DNA of 64,000 nucleotides, from positions 19,488-83,487 of the forward strand of contig NTKC01000008.1 in the NCBI GenBank assembly GCA_002456995.1, written 5' to 3'. Below are positions 8,477-18,345 of the stretch, piece by piece. Position 1 is the first letter of the stretch, and every line of letters starts with the position of its first letter. Source of the stretch: Candidatus Thioglobus sp. MED-G25. GTDB lineage: Bacteria > Pseudomonadota > Gammaproteobacteria > Arenicellales > UBA868. The notes beneath the pieces were generated by a model that had not been told where the DNA came from, did not search any database, and saw only the letters and a list, made by a program, of their open reading frames with translations. Both the position numbers and the translations under genes were made by a program.

Positions 8477-9664
8477 ATGAGTGAAGACTCGATCGTAATT
8501 ACTGGTGCAGCACGGACTCCACTCGGAGGCTTTCAAGGTGACCTGGGCTCGGTTACAGCACCGGAACTTGGTGCCATAGCCATAGACGCCGCTGTAGAAC
8601 GATCCCGTATCGCCCCAGAGACCATCGACGAAGTGTTGATGGGGTGTGTATTGCCCGCAGGCCAAGGCCAGGCACCCGCAAGGCAGGCCGCTCTCGGAGC
8701 CGGCCTGCCGTTGCACGTCGGCTGTACCACAATCAATAAAATGTGTGGTTCCGGTATGAAGGCAGTGATGCTTGCAAACGACCTGATCGCATCAGGGAGT
8801 GCGAATACAGCAATTGGTGGTGGTCAAGAAAGCATGAGCAATGCGCCATTTCTCCTGCCAAAAGCCAGGGGTGGATACCGATTGGGTCACGGAGAAGTGG
8901 TTGATCACATGTTTCTGGATGGTCTCGAGGATGCCTATGAACCCGGTCGACTGATGGGTACGTTTGCCGAAGACTGTGCTGATCGATATGTGTTTTCGAG
9001 AGAAGATCAGGACGATTTCGCGATTGAATCCCTGACCCGTGCCAAAGAAGCCATCGAAAGCGGCGCTTTTCAGAATGAAGTTGTTCCAGTTACCGTTTCG
9101 GATCGGACAGGCGAGCACCTGGTCGATTATGACGAGCAACCGCTTAAAGGAAACGTCGAAAACATACCACGCCTCAAACCAGCGTTTCGCAAAGGCGGTA
9201 CTGTGACTGCTGCCAATTCAAGCTCAATTTCAGATGGTGCCGCTGCGCTGGTTTTGATGCGTCTATCTGCTGCTGAAAAGGGCGGCCACGTCCCATTGGC
9301 CAAAATTGTCGGGCATGCCAGTCACGCCCAGGAACCTGCTCTGTTCACAACTGCGCCCGTGTTTGCAATTAGAAAGCTGCTCGAAAAACTCAACTGGAAA
9401 GCGACAGACGTTGATCTCTATGAGATCAACGAGGCATTTGCAGTAGTCACAATGGCGGCGATGCGTGATCTTGAACTGGACCACCAACAGGTCAACCGAC
9501 ACGGCGGCGCCTGTGCTCTGGGTCACCCTATAGGTGCCTCAGGTGCAAGAATAATCGTGACCCTACTCTCAGCGCTTCAGAGATACGATATGCACAAAGG
9601 CATTGCTGCACTGTGCATCGGTGGAGGTGAAGCAACTGCCATGGCCTTTGAGCGACTGAACTGA
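8477..9664 (+). CDS. Acetyl-CoA C-acetyltransferase (thiolase)
   Basis: A 395-residue thiolase of the biosynthetic/AtoB type that interconverts acetoacetyl-CoA and two acetyl-CoA. The nucleophilic Cys is in NKMCGSGMKAV near residue 88. The His is in GGACALGHPIGASGAR near 350 and the second Cys in ALCIGGGEATAMAFE near the end. The track begins at ATG 8456 (ATGA overlap with liuA), but ATG 8477 has GGAG five bases upstream and gives the usual family length, so I take 8477. It would act on the acetoacetate branch that follows HMG-CoA cleavage. Confidence 0.92.
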   Translation: MSEDSIVITGAARTPLGGFQGDLGSVTAPELGAIAIDAAVERSRIAPETIDEVLMGCVLPAGQGQAPARQAALGAGLPLHVGCTTINKMCGSGMKAVMLANDLIASGSANTAIGGGQESMSNAPFLLPKARGGYRLGHGEVVDHMFLDGLEDAYEPGRLMGTFAEDCADRYVFSREDQDDFAIESLTRAKEAIESGAFQNEVVPVTVSDRTGEHLVDYDEQPLKGNVENIPRLKPAFRKGGTVTAANSSSISDGAAALVLMRLSAAEKGGHVPLAKIVGHASHAQEPALFTTAPVFAIRKLLEKLNWKATDVDLYEINEAFAVVTMAAMRDLELDHQQVNRHGGACALGHPIGASGARIIVTLLSALQRYDMHKGIAALCIGGGEATAMAFERLN

Positions 9665-9690
9665 CCGGTTGTCAGTAAGTACACACAGTC

Positions 9691-11298
9691 ATGACCATAT
9701 TTAACAGTGCAATCGAGATCAGTGGTGGTGATTTTCAACAAAACCGCAGCGCCATGCGGGATAAGGTTGAAGAACTTCGTCAGGCTGTATCCACCGTCGC
9801 AATCGGTGGCTCACAGATCGCTCGCCAAAAACATCTTGATCGAGATAAATTACCAGTACGTGAACGGGTCAGTAAACTTATTGATCCAGCAACACCATTT
9901 CTTGAACTTTCCCAGCTTGCCGCGTGGGATATGTACGATGGCAAAGTACCGGCCGCTGGCATCATCACCGGAATTGGCAGAATCAGTGGCCGAGAATGTG
10001 TTGTAGTTGCCAATGACGCAACCGTCAAGGGTGGTACGTACTTCCCACTTACCGTCAAGAAACACCTGCGTGCCCAGACCATTGCTTCAGAGAATAGGCT
10101 GCCCTGTATCTACCTGGTTGATTCCGGCGGTGCTTTTTTACCCAAACAGGACGAGGTATTTCCGGATCGGGAACATTTCGGTCGAATATTCTTTAATCAG
10201 GCAAATATGTCTGCAGCCGGCATCCCGCAGATCGCTGTTGTGATGGGATCATGCACTGCTGGCGGCGCTTATGTTCCTGCCATGTCGGATCAGACCATTA
10301 TCGTACGTGATCAGGGTACTATTTTTCTCGGCGGGCCACCGCTTGTAAAAGCCGCAATTGGTGAGGAAGTCACTGCTGAAGACCTTGGAGGTGCTGACGT
10401 ACACACCCGAATTTCAGGTGTTGCCGACTATCTCGCTGACAACGATCACCATGCACTTGAACTCACTCGTACTCTCGTCGCGAACTTGAACTCACCATTA
10501 AATACACCCATTGAGCGGATCGAACCCAGGGAACCCGTCTACGATCCACAAGAACTATATGGAGTGATTCCAAGCGATGTCAAAAAAGCCTACGATGTTC
10601 GCGAAATAATCTGTCGAATCGTTGACGCCAGTGAATTTACGGAATTTAAGGCCCGATACGGAACGACGCTGGTATGCGCATTTGCCCGTATTCACGGATA
10701 TCCCATCGGGATTGTCGCGAACAATGGTGTTCTTTTTTCCGAATCTGCACTCAAGGGCGCACATTTTATTGAGTTGTGCAGCCAGCGACAAATCCCGTTG
10801 TTGTTTCTTCAGAATATTACCGGTTTCATGGTAGGCAGACGCTATGAAAATCAGGGAATCGCCCGGGATGGTGCGAAGATGGTTACTGCGGTTGCCTGTA
10901 GCCGCGTACCCCGATTTACGGTGATCATCGGTGGTAGCTTTGGTGCAGGAAATTATGGGATGTGTGGTCGTGCCTACGACCCAAAATTTCTGTGGATGTG
11001 GCCTAACGCCAGGATTTCAGTGATGGGTGGTGAACAGGCTGCATCTGTGCTGACGGAAGTGCGTCGGGACAACACCCAGGGCCAGGGTAAGGCCTGGACT
11101 GATGATGACGAAACAGCATTCAAAAACAGCATACGCGACCAGTACGAAACACAAGGGCATCCTTTTTATGCCAGCGCCAGACTCTGGGACGATGGTGTGA
11201 TAGACCCGGTTGATACCCGTCAAGTAGTCGCGCTGGGAATCTCCGCTGCGTTGAATGCTCCTGTCGAACCGACGCGATACGGCGTCTTCCGTATGTGA
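9691..11298 (+). CDS. liuB: Methylcrotonyl-CoA carboxylase, carboxyltransferase (beta) subunit
   Basis: A 535-residue biotin-dependent carboxyltransferase. It transfers carboxylate from biotin to 3-methylcrotonyl-CoA. The N-terminal half has [16 protein letters not shown] and [19 protein letters not shown], a stretch characteristic of MccB rather than PccB. The C-terminal half has [27 protein letters not shown] and [18 protein letters not shown]. Length is that of MccB. It partners with LiuD two genes downstream. Its TGA overlaps the GTG start of liuC. Confidence 0.96.
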   Translation: MTIFNSAIEISGGDFQQNRSAMRDKVEELRQAVSTVAIGGSQIARQKHLDRDKLPVRERVSKLIDPATPFLELSQLAAWDMYDGKVPAAGIITGIGRISGRECVVVANDATVKGGTYFPLTVKKHLRAQTIASENRLPCIYLVDSGGAFLPKQDEVFPDREHFGRIFFNQANMSAAGIPQIAVVMGSCTAGGAYVPAMSDQTIIVRDQGTIFLGGPPLVKAAIGEEVTAEDLGGADVHTRISGVADYLADNDHHALELTRTLVANLNSPLNTPIERIEPREPVYDPQELYGVIPSDVKKAYDVREIICRIVDASEFTEFKARYGTTLVCAFARIHGYPIGIVANNGVLFSESALKGAHFIELCSQRQIPLLFLQNITGFMVGRRYENQGIARDGAKMVTAVACSRVPRFTVIIGGSFGAGNYGMCGRAYDPKFLWMWPNARISVMGGEQAASVLTEVRRDNTQGQGKAWTDDDETAFKNSIRDQYETQGHPFYASARLWDDGVIDPVDTRQVVALGISAALNAPVEPTRYGVFRM

Positions 11299-12092
11299 GT
11301 GCCATGAAGACTGTGACCTGGGAAATTGACGACCGCGGTGTTGTTCACCTGACTTTAAACCGTCCGGCGGTACACAATGCTTTCAACGATGAATTGATTA
11401 TGGAGTTAACAGGCTCATTGGAAAAGTCAGCTGGCGAGGCTGGAATAAGAGCGCTCGTGCTCAGTGGAAAAGGAAAGAGTTTTTCCGCGGGGGCCGATCT
11501 AAATTGGATGCATCGTGCTGCGGATTATAGCCCTGAAGAAAATCAGGCGGACGCTGACAGACTGGCAGTCATGCTGCATACACTAGACAACTTTCCGGTG
11601 CCGACAGTCGTCGTGGTTAACGGTGCCGCATTCGGGGGAGGAGTCGGACTCGTTGCATCCTGTGACATCGCGCTGGCTTCAGACCGCGCCCTATTCTCCT
11701 TGTCGGAAGTCCGGTTAGGGCTGATACCCGCGACTATCAGCCCTTTCGTCGTTAACGCCATTGGCCAGCGCTCAGCCCGTCGTTATTTCCTAACGGGTGA
11801 GCGATTTGACGCAGCAACAGCGGCCCGAATCGGTCTGATCCACGATGTTGTTCCAGATTCAGACCTCGCTGAGGCGACTGACGCCATGATTAAGCAAATT
11901 CTGGTTGGCGGGCCTCAGTCTCAGATTGCTGCCAAAGCACTACTGTCACGCCTACGTGACAAGAACGATGAAGAAGACTCTGTAATCTGGACCGCCAGGC
12001 TGATTGCTGAAATTAGGGCCACGGATGAAGCCAAAAGCGGAATCAGTGCATTCCTCAATAAAACGCCTCCGCCCTGGCACTCCAAGCCCTGA
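11295..12092 (+). CDS. liuC: Methylglutaconyl-CoA hydratase (enoyl-CoA hydratase family)
   Basis: A 265-residue crotonase-fold protein expected to hydrate 3-methylglutaconyl-CoA to HMG-CoA. The oxyanion-hole motif is [16 protein letters not shown] near residue 65, in which LNWM is typical of the LiuC group. [21 protein letters not shown] near 110 supplies the second part, and [17 protein letters not shown] near 135 carries the acid residue. GTG 11295 overlaps the liuB stop by four bases; an in-frame ATG at 11304 is an alternative. Assignment to LiuC rather than a generic hydratase rests partly on its place between liuB and liuD. Confidence 0.93.
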   Translation: MSAMKTVTWEIDDRGVVHLTLNRPAVHNAFNDELIMELTGSLEKSAGEAGIRALVLSGKGKSFSAGADLNWMHRAADYSPEENQADADRLAVMLHTLDNFPVPTVVVVNGAAFGGGVGLVASCDIALASDRALFSLSEVRLGLIPATISPFVVNAIGQRSARRYFLTGERFDAATAARIGLIHDVVPDSDLAEATDAMIKQILVGGPQSQIAAKALLSRLRDKNDEEDSVIWTARLIAEIRATDEAKSGISAFLNKTPPPWHSKP

Positions 12093-14098
12093 TGCTACAT
12101 ACCGTTCTGGTCGCCAATCGGGGGGAAATTGCCTGCCGAATCATCCAAACTGCAAAACGCGTTGGACTTCGGACTGTCGCCGTTTATTCTGAGGCCGACA
12201 TTCGTGCCCGACACGTGGAGATGGCTGACGAGGCGATCAACATCGGGCCAGCGCCAGTTGCGGAAAGCTACCTGAACCCTAACCGTATTCTTGATGCGGC
12301 GAGGTCATCGGCCAGCGATACGATTCATCCTGGCTATGGATTCCTGTCAGAAAATGCCGCTTTCGCACGCGACTGTGAAACTGCCGGCATGATATTCGTC
12401 GGCCCCCATGTTCACACCATTGAAACGATGAGCGACAAGGCCCAAGCCAGACAAGTCGCTGAGCAAGCTGGTGTGCCGGTACTGGCCGGAATCCGCAGTG
12501 AAGACCAGTCAGTCGCGGGTCTTGTCTCAACTGGATCCATACTGGGTTTTCCGCTGATCATCAAACCAGTATCCGGTGGCGGGGGCAAAGGTATGCATGT
12601 TGCACGTACACCTGCCGAACTCCAAGTGCTTATTCCAACCAGTCAACGGGAAGCACAAACAGCTTTTGGCGACGAACGTCTCCTTCTTGAACGATACCTA
12701 GATCAACCACGCCATATCGAAGTCCAGATATTCGGAGATCAACACGGCAACGTAGTTCACATGTTCGAGCGCGACTGCTCTCTTCAACGGCGGCACCAGA
12801 AAGTCATTGAAGAGGCCCCAGCTCAGAACTTGCGACCGGAACTCCGCTCGCAATTAACCGAGGCGGCTGTCGCTATCGCAAAAGCGATCAGTTACTGCGG
12901 AGCAGGTACCGTGGAATTTCTGGTCAGTGGTGATGAGTTTTTCTTTATGGAGATGAATACCCGACTCCAGGTCGAACATCCAGTAACTGAAATGATCACT
13001 GGAATCGATCTCGTTGAATGGCAATTTAAGGTTGCTGCAGGTGAACACCTACCCTGTAAACAAAATCAGATTCTGTGCTTGGGGCATTCAGTAGAGGCAA
13101 GGCTGTATGCCGAGGAAATCCAGAACGGATTTCTGCCCAGTGCTGGTGATTTGTTGTGGCTGCGCTTTCCGCCAAACAACAAGCATGTCCGCGTCGACAC
13201 TGGTGTCAAAATGGGCGATACCATCGGTATTTATTACGATCCTATGATCGCTAAACTCATTGTTCACGATTGTGAACCCCGGCGAAGCTGGCAAAGGATG
13301 ACGCAAGCGCTGCAACACTGTGGTGTTGCGGGCCTGGGCACCAATCTGTCTCTGCTGCGTGGGTTATCCAGCCACACGGGGGTTCGGTGCGCCGATACCG
13401 ATACTGAATTTATTGAACGCAATGCCAATGAATTCGTGGATACCAACCCCACCGATGTTGATGCGGCAAGTGCGCTCGCTGCATTTTACCTTTGGCGAAA
13501 TGATCCATTCTGCCAAAGACACCACCGACGTGGCGACGCCGATTCCCCCTGGTCCGGTGCCAGTGGTTGGCGATTGAATTTACCGCCAGAGCTGCGATTC
13601 AACTTCGAGATCGACGGCATTGCCCGAGAAGTGGTTGCAAAGGCCAACGGCAATACACTTGATAGCCAGATAGAGGACCGTTGCTACCAAGTGTTCGAGT
13701 CGATGACGCCCGGTGAGGACTTGTTTATCGTGCTGGACGGACAGATGCTGCGGGGCACCGCGTTTATGTCCGGCCACAATCTTTTAGTCGGCGTTAACGG
13801 CCTGTTCTTCACCGTGACCGATTCCCAGAGCGCCCAGTCAAGTCAGATTGACCAGAATTCGGGAACTGTCCAAGCAACAATGACCGGCCGAGTTATCCAA
13901 ATCCTGGCAAAACCAGGAGATCAGGTGGTCAAGGGAGATCCTGTAGTCGTTCTGGAAGCCATGAAAATGGAGCACAGCCTGAGAGCGCCTGTGACCGGAC
14001 AGGTACGCACCCTGGACACGAACCTAGACCAACTTGTCGAACAAGGAGTCATCGTGGCTACGATCGATTCAGAGCCTACACCGTTGACCGAGAGTTAA
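12092..14098 (+). CDS. liuD: Methylcrotonyl-CoA carboxylase, biotin carboxylase (alpha) subunit
   Basis: A 668-residue subunit that carboxylates its own biotin with ATP and bicarbonate. Domains in order are the biotin carboxylase N-terminal part (VLVANRGEIACRIIQTA), the ATP-grasp with IKPVSGGGGKGMHVA near residue 160, and MNTRLQVEHPVTEMITGIDLVEWQ near 290. A C-terminal biotinyl domain has the target Lys in VVLEAMKMEHSLRAP near 630. Its ATG overlaps the liuC TGA by one base. It ends 15 bases from a convergent gene. The HMG-CoA lyase (liuE) that usually follows is not in the window. Confidence 0.96.
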   Translation: MLHTVLVANRGEIACRIIQTAKRVGLRTVAVYSEADIRARHVEMADEAINIGPAPVAESYLNPNRILDAARSSASDTIHPGYGFLSENAAFARDCETAGMIFVGPHVHTIETMSDKAQARQVAEQAGVPVLAGIRSEDQSVAGLVSTGSILGFPLIIKPVSGGGGKGMHVARTPAELQVLIPTSQREAQTAFGDERLLLERYLDQPRHIEVQIFGDQHGNVVHMFERDCSLQRRHQKVIEEAPAQNLRPELRSQLTEAAVAIAKAISYCGAGTVEFLVSGDEFFFMEMNTRLQVEHPVTEMITGIDLVEWQFKVAAGEHLPCKQNQILCLGHSVEARLYAEEIQNGFLPSAGDLLWLRFPPNNKHVRVDTGVKMGDTIGIYYDPMIAKLIVHDCEPRRSWQRMTQALQHCGVAGLGTNLSLLRGLSSHTGVRCADTDTEFIERNANEFVDTNPTDVDAASALAAFYLWRNDPFCQRHHRRGDADSPWSGASGWRLNLPPELRFNFEIDGIAREVVAKANGNTLDSQIEDRCYQVFESMTPGEDLFIVLDGQMLRGTAFMSGHNLLVGVNGLFFTVTDSQSAQSSQIDQNSGTVQATMTGRVIQILAKPGDQVVKGDPVVVLEAMKMEHSLRAPVTGQVRTLDTNLDQLVEQGVIVATIDSEPTPLTES

Positions 14099-14113
14099 AC
14101 TTTAATTCCTTCT

Positions 14114-15655
14114 TCAGACCATCGCTTCAATCAGCATCGGCCCACTGTTACTAAATCCCGCTGCCAACGCAGTGTTGAACTGCTCGGCTGTATCTACCCT
14201 TATCCCCTCAACCCCCATACCTGCCGCCATCGCAACCCAGTCCAAATAAGGTCTATCGAGATCAAAAATATCGTGTGCAGTCGGTCCAGGCACAGCGCCT
14301 ACATTTCTAAGTTCCCCGTGCAGTACAGCATACGATCGATTATTGAATATGACAGTCGTGACATTGAGATTTTCTCGTGCCTGCGTCCATAACGCCTGTA
14401 CTGTGTACATCGCACTCCCATCACCGGAAAGACACAGCACCGGTCGTTCAGGACAAGCCACAGCGGCACCGGTCGCTTCCGGCAAAGCGCGTCCGATCGC
14501 TCCACCGGTACCGGACAACCAGTCGTGTGGGGGACAGCCTCGAGTAAATGGATGAAGCCCGCGACCTGACGTGATCGACTCATCAGAGACGATCGCGCCT
14601 TCGGGAAGGAAGTGACCGACTGCGGCCCAAACAGCCTCGAGAGTCAGTTCACCGGAAGACAGTTCAGGGCGTTTCGCAGATTCCAAATCAGGCAACGTCG
14701 ACTGTGCACCTACCGAATCACACAGGCGTTCAAGAGCATCCTCAATGTCCTGTTCAGCCGTTGCTAGAACATGGACTTCACAATCCTGTGGAATGAGCAG
14801 GCTTGGCTTGTCTGGATAAGCAAAAAATGCGACCGGTGGCTTCGCGCCAACCAGAATCAAGTGACGGATGCCGTCGAGAACCTTAACTGCCTCGTCAACC
14901 ACGTAGGGAATTCGTTCAATACCGACACGCCCTGCCCCGCGCTCGGTTCTGGCTGACATCAGTTCAGAACGTATTGCTGCGTTACTGTGCACAGAAATCC
15001 GGCTAGCGTTCTCGAGGGTTGGTGCACGCAGTGCCTTTCCACCCAGCAGTAACATAGCGGGCTCACCAGACTGCAGCGCCTGGGTGCAATTTTCTACAGC
15101 GGCCTCACTGGCTGTCTCAGGATTCTCTCGGGTGGGAACTGCGGCAACACCGGCTGCGTCGGTCCAAGCCGTATCAGCCGGTAGAATTAACGTTGAAATG
15201 GCGCCGGGGTGTGTCCGCGCAGCAGCGATCGCCTCGGCTGCATCAGAAGCAACGGATTTTGAATCAGCAGAAGTTCTAACCCAGTCAGAGACAGGGCGTG
15301 CGATACCTTCGATATCGGCGGTCAACGGTGCGTCGTAGGCTACGTGGTAAGTCGCGTGCTCTCCGACAATGTTGACAATCGGCGTTCTGGCTTTTTTGGC
15401 GTTGTGAAGATTTGACAGGCCGTTGCCGAGTCCAGGGCCCAGGTGCAGCAACGTGCCCGCGGGTTTGTCTGACATTCGACCGTAACCATCCGCAGCACCG
15501 GTCACGACGCCTTCAAACAAACAGAGGATGCAACGCATCCCATTAATCTTGTCCAAAGCAGCGCAGAAATGCATCTCTGATGTGCCTGGATTGGTAAAAC
15601 AAACGTCGACGTCACCGGCCAGCAGTGTTCGAACCAGACTTTCAGCACCATTCAT
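14114..15655 (-). CDS. ThDP-dependent acetolactate-synthase-like enzyme (IlvX type)
   Basis: A 513-residue protein of the acetolactate synthase/benzoylformate decarboxylase superfamily. The start MNGAESLVRTLLAGDVDVCF, NPGTSEMHFCAALD, and LHLGPGLGNGLSNLHNAKKA match the uncharacterised IlvX-like branch. The catalytic Glu is in LFEGVVTGAADGYGRM near residue 50, and the ThDP/Mg motif is GDGSAMYTVQALW near 420, followed by FNNRSYAVL. No regulatory subunit or other ilv gene is nearby, so a role in branched-chain biosynthesis is doubtful. It may act on another 2-oxo acid, including benzoylformate-like substrates. Single gene. Confidence 0.85.
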   Translation of the reverse strand: MNGAESLVRTLLAGDVDVCFTNPGTSEMHFCAALDKINGMRCILCLFEGVVTGAADGYGRMSDKPAGTLLHLGPGLGNGLSNLHNAKKARTPIVNIVGEHATYHVAYDAPLTADIEGIARPVSDWVRTSADSKSVASDAAEAIAAARTHPGAISTLILPADTAWTDAAGVAAVPTRENPETASEAAVENCTQALQSGEPAMLLLGGKALRAPTLENASRISVHSNAAIRSELMSARTERGAGRVGIERIPYVVDEAVKVLDGIRHLILVGAKPPVAFFAYPDKPSLLIPQDCEVHVLATAEQDIEDALERLCDSVGAQSTLPDLESAKRPELSSGELTLEAVWAAVGHFLPEGAIVSDESITSGRGLHPFTRGCPPHDWLSGTGGAIGRALPEATGAAVACPERPVLCLSGDGSAMYTVQALWTQARENLNVTTVIFNNRSYAVLHGELRNVGAVPGPTAHDIFDLDRPYLDWVAMAAGMGVEGIRVDTAEQFNTALAAGFSNSGPMLIEAMV

Positions 15656-15821
15656 TGCAGTTCCCTTAATAATCGTTGTACAACACCGTAGTGAAAATTT
15701 ACAGGCTATATCGCTTCAGGCCCTAGGCCGGTCAGTCTACCTTGATAAACTGAGTCACGAAATAGGCATCTATATAAAACTCTCTGAACAACTCACCCTC
15801 AATCACAACCGAAATGCTTTA

Positions 15822-16877
15822 TCAGTGGCGAACCGCGTAGAAAATCGTCATCTGACTCTTAAGCTCAAGTACTTCAAAACCATTAAAGCCGGCCTGCTTC
15901 ACCAACGACTCCATGCCCGATGGGCCAAGACACGTTCCAAGGCCAGGACCGCCAGCAGCTAACGACTGCGTCATACAGTGAAACACACTCATGCCGTAGT
16001 ACAACGCGCCAATAGGATTAATATTCTCAGTGAGGCTGTCCGCGACCTTCGGTTCAATTATGAACACTGTCCCATCAGCACTGAGCAATTCGCATAGTTT
16101 CTTCAGCACCCCCACAGGATCTGTCAGATCATGAATACAGTCACAAGTGGTGATCAAATCAAATTGCCGCCCGGGTTCGAGATCCGAAAACGTACCCTGA
16201 ACAAAATTAAGATTACCGGTAAGCCCTGCATCCTGGGCATTTTTGCAAGCCTGCTCGATCGACGCTGGGTCAATGTCCAGACCGATGAACTGTGATTTAG
16301 GAAAAGCGTCGGCCATCGTAAGCGTTGCGTGTCCCGTACCACAACCAAAATCAAGCACACGCCCTCCTGCGGTTAGCTTTTCGTACACTGTCGGCATTGA
16401 TTTCAACCAATAGCTGACAAAACGCTGCTCGTACAGCCCCCGGTTCATCAGGTCTATAGCCAGTATCCCGTCCTGCCCATAATCCTCGAACGGAACACCG
16501 CCGCCATTGATAAAAGCATCCGACACTCTGGGTGCAACGCTCAACATCATTGGTAATGAGTGGAGTAATCCTCCCATATAGTGATCGGTTCCTTCAGAAG
16601 CCAGAAGAAAACCGAGTTCATCAGGCAGTTCAAACGTGTCATTATCCACGTCGTATTGGAGATATTCGGCACACACCATCCCTTTCAGCCACTCTTCAAC
16701 ATAGCGCGGCTGCAAACCGCTTTTTTCAATGACATTCTCCATCGTCATTGGTCCTTGACCGGAAAGAGTCTGAAACAGGCCGGTCTGCGCGCCCACATAT
16801 GCAAGGCCAGCTGCCATACCGCCGGATAAGTCCCTCATCACCTTGCCTGCGAATTCTTTGATTTTCTCTTTTTCCAT
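15822..16877 (-). CDS. Class I SAM-dependent methyltransferase with N-terminal helical/winged-helix domain
   Basis: A 351-residue protein. The N-terminal third (AGLAYVGAQTGLFQTLSGQG, then ENVIEKSGLQPRYVEEWLKGMV) looks like the dimerisation winged-helix domain found in O-methyltransferase-like proteins. The SAM-binding motif I is VLDFGCGTGHATLTMADAFP near residue 185, followed by IGLDIDPASIEQA and DLITTCDCIHDL. This arrangement resembles the Rv2258c-like family, whose substrates are unknown. ATG 16877 has GGGAG seven bases upstream and replaces the track start at 16907. Faces away from ispG and stands alone. Confidence 0.85.
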   Translation of the reverse strand: MEKEKIKEFAGKVMRDLSGGMAAGLAYVGAQTGLFQTLSGQGPMTMENVIEKSGLQPRYVEEWLKGMVCAEYLQYDVDNDTFELPDELGFLLASEGTDHYMGGLLHSLPMMLSVAPRVSDAFINGGGVPFEDYGQDGILAIDLMNRGLYEQRFVSYWLKSMPTVYEKLTAGGRVLDFGCGTGHATLTMADAFPKSQFIGLDIDPASIEQACKNAQDAGLTGNLNFVQGTFSDLEPGRQFDLITTCDCIHDLTDPVGVLKKLCELLSADGTVFIIEPKVADSLTENINPIGALYYGMSVFHCMTQSLAAGGPGLGTCLGPSGMESLVKQAGFNGFEVLELKSQMTIFYAVRH

Positions 16878-17084
16878 CGGTAATCTCCCAGCTACTGAAA
16901 CCTTCATTGGTCAGGTGTACACCCCCGCTACACAGTGGATGATACCTGACCAATTCTACGCGGGTGAAGCAATATCCTGCTGTTTAACCCTTTCTGGAAA
17001 CGGGTTGAATCGGTGGACGCTATAACACCATTACGCCAGGCAGCACGGTACAATATTATTTTGTTGTCCAACTTAAGGTAAACC

Positions 17085-18314
17085 ATGCTTGAATCCAGCC
17101 GCATTGTGCGCCGAACCACCCGGCAGGTTCGTATAGGGGGTATCAGGGTCGGAGGGGATGCGCCCATTGTCGTACAGTCGATGACCAATACCGATACCAC
17201 CGACAGTGCGGCAACCGCTGAACAAGTCATTCAACTGGCTGAAGCAGGATCGGAACTCGTCCGCATTACGGTCAACACAGACCAAGCAGCATCGGCCGTT
17301 GAAGACATTCGTAAACGGCTTGATGCAGCAGGCTGCACAGTGCCACTGGTGGGTGACTTCCACTACAACGGTCACAAACTTCTGGCCAAATTCCCAGCGT
17401 GTGCAGAAATCCTTGCCAAATACCGCATCAATCCCGGCAACGTGGGTCGGGGTGATCGTCACGACAGCCAGTTCAGACAAATGATCCAAATTGCCTGCCG
17501 CTACGAAAAACCGATTCGCATCGGAGTTAATTGGGGATCTCTGGATCAGAATCTTCTTGCACAGCAGCTTGACGAAAACGCTGCCCAGCCAACCCCAAAA
17601 TCACTCGCGGAAGTCACCCGAGATGCACTGGTAGAATCTGCTGTGCAAAGCGCTGAATTTGCCGTACGCGAGGGACTGACACACGATGCCATCATCCTCT
17701 CATGCAAAGTCAGTCGGGTGCAGGACCTCATTTCAGTGTACCGAGATCTCTCCGAGCGAAGCGACATGTCGCTGCATTTAGGGCTGACTGAAGCTGGCAT
17801 GGGCGATAAAGGTATCATCGCCTCTTCAGCTGCTCTGTCCATCCTGCTCCAGGAAGGAATTGGCGACACCATCCGGATGTCACTGACACCAGAACCAGGA
17901 GGTGATCGCACGCGCGAAGTCCGCGTCGCACAGGATCTGCTGCAGAGCATGGGTCTTCGTTCCTTTAGCCCGCAGGTCATAGCCTGTCCCGGGTGTGGCA
18001 GGACAACCAGCGACTTCTTTCAGCACCTGGCAAATCAGGTGCAGACTCACCTCAAACAGCAGATGCCTGTGTGGCGCCTACAATATCCCGGGGTAGAGTC
18101 ACTCTCTGTGGCAGTCATGGGCTGTGTGGTCAATGGGCCCGGCGAGAGCCGCCATGCCGATATCGGAATTAGTCTTCCCGGCAGTGGCGAACATCCTGTC
18201 GCGCCGGTTTACGAGGATGGGGAGAAAACAGTCACCCTCCGTGGCGACGACATCGCCGCTCAATTCCTAGCGCGGGTGGAAAACTATATTCAAAATCGGT
18301 TTGCAGACAACTGA
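17085..18314 (+). CDS. ispG: 4-hydroxy-3-methylbut-2-enyl diphosphate synthase
   Basis: A 409-residue iron-sulfur enzyme of the MEP pathway that converts MEcPP to HMBPP. The TIM-barrel part has [18 protein letters not shown] near the start, LVRITVN, and [13 protein letters not shown]. The C-terminal half has the 4Fe-4S ligands in [13 protein letters not shown] and [23 protein letters not shown]. This is the short bacterial form without the plant-type insert. It complements dxs and ispA earlier in the window. Monocistronic, convergent with fabB. Confidence 0.96.
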   Translation: MLESSRIVRRTTRQVRIGGIRVGGDAPIVVQSMTNTDTTDSAATAEQVIQLAEAGSELVRITVNTDQAASAVEDIRKRLDAAGCTVPLVGDFHYNGHKLLAKFPACAEILAKYRINPGNVGRGDRHDSQFRQMIQIACRYEKPIRIGVNWGSLDQNLLAQQLDENAAQPTPKSLAEVTRDALVESAVQSAEFAVREGLTHDAIILSCKVSRVQDLISVYRDLSERSDMSLHLGLTEAGMGDKGIIASSAALSILLQEGIGDTIRMSLTPEPGGDRTREVRVAQDLLQSMGLRSFSPQVIACPGCGRTTSDFFQHLANQVQTHLKQQMPVWRLQYPGVESLSVAVMGCVVNGPGESRHADIGISLPGSGEHPVAPVYEDGEKTVTLRGDDIAAQFLARVENYIQNRFADN

Positions 18315-18345
18315 TCCTGCCGTACAGATCCGCCGATCAGACAAC

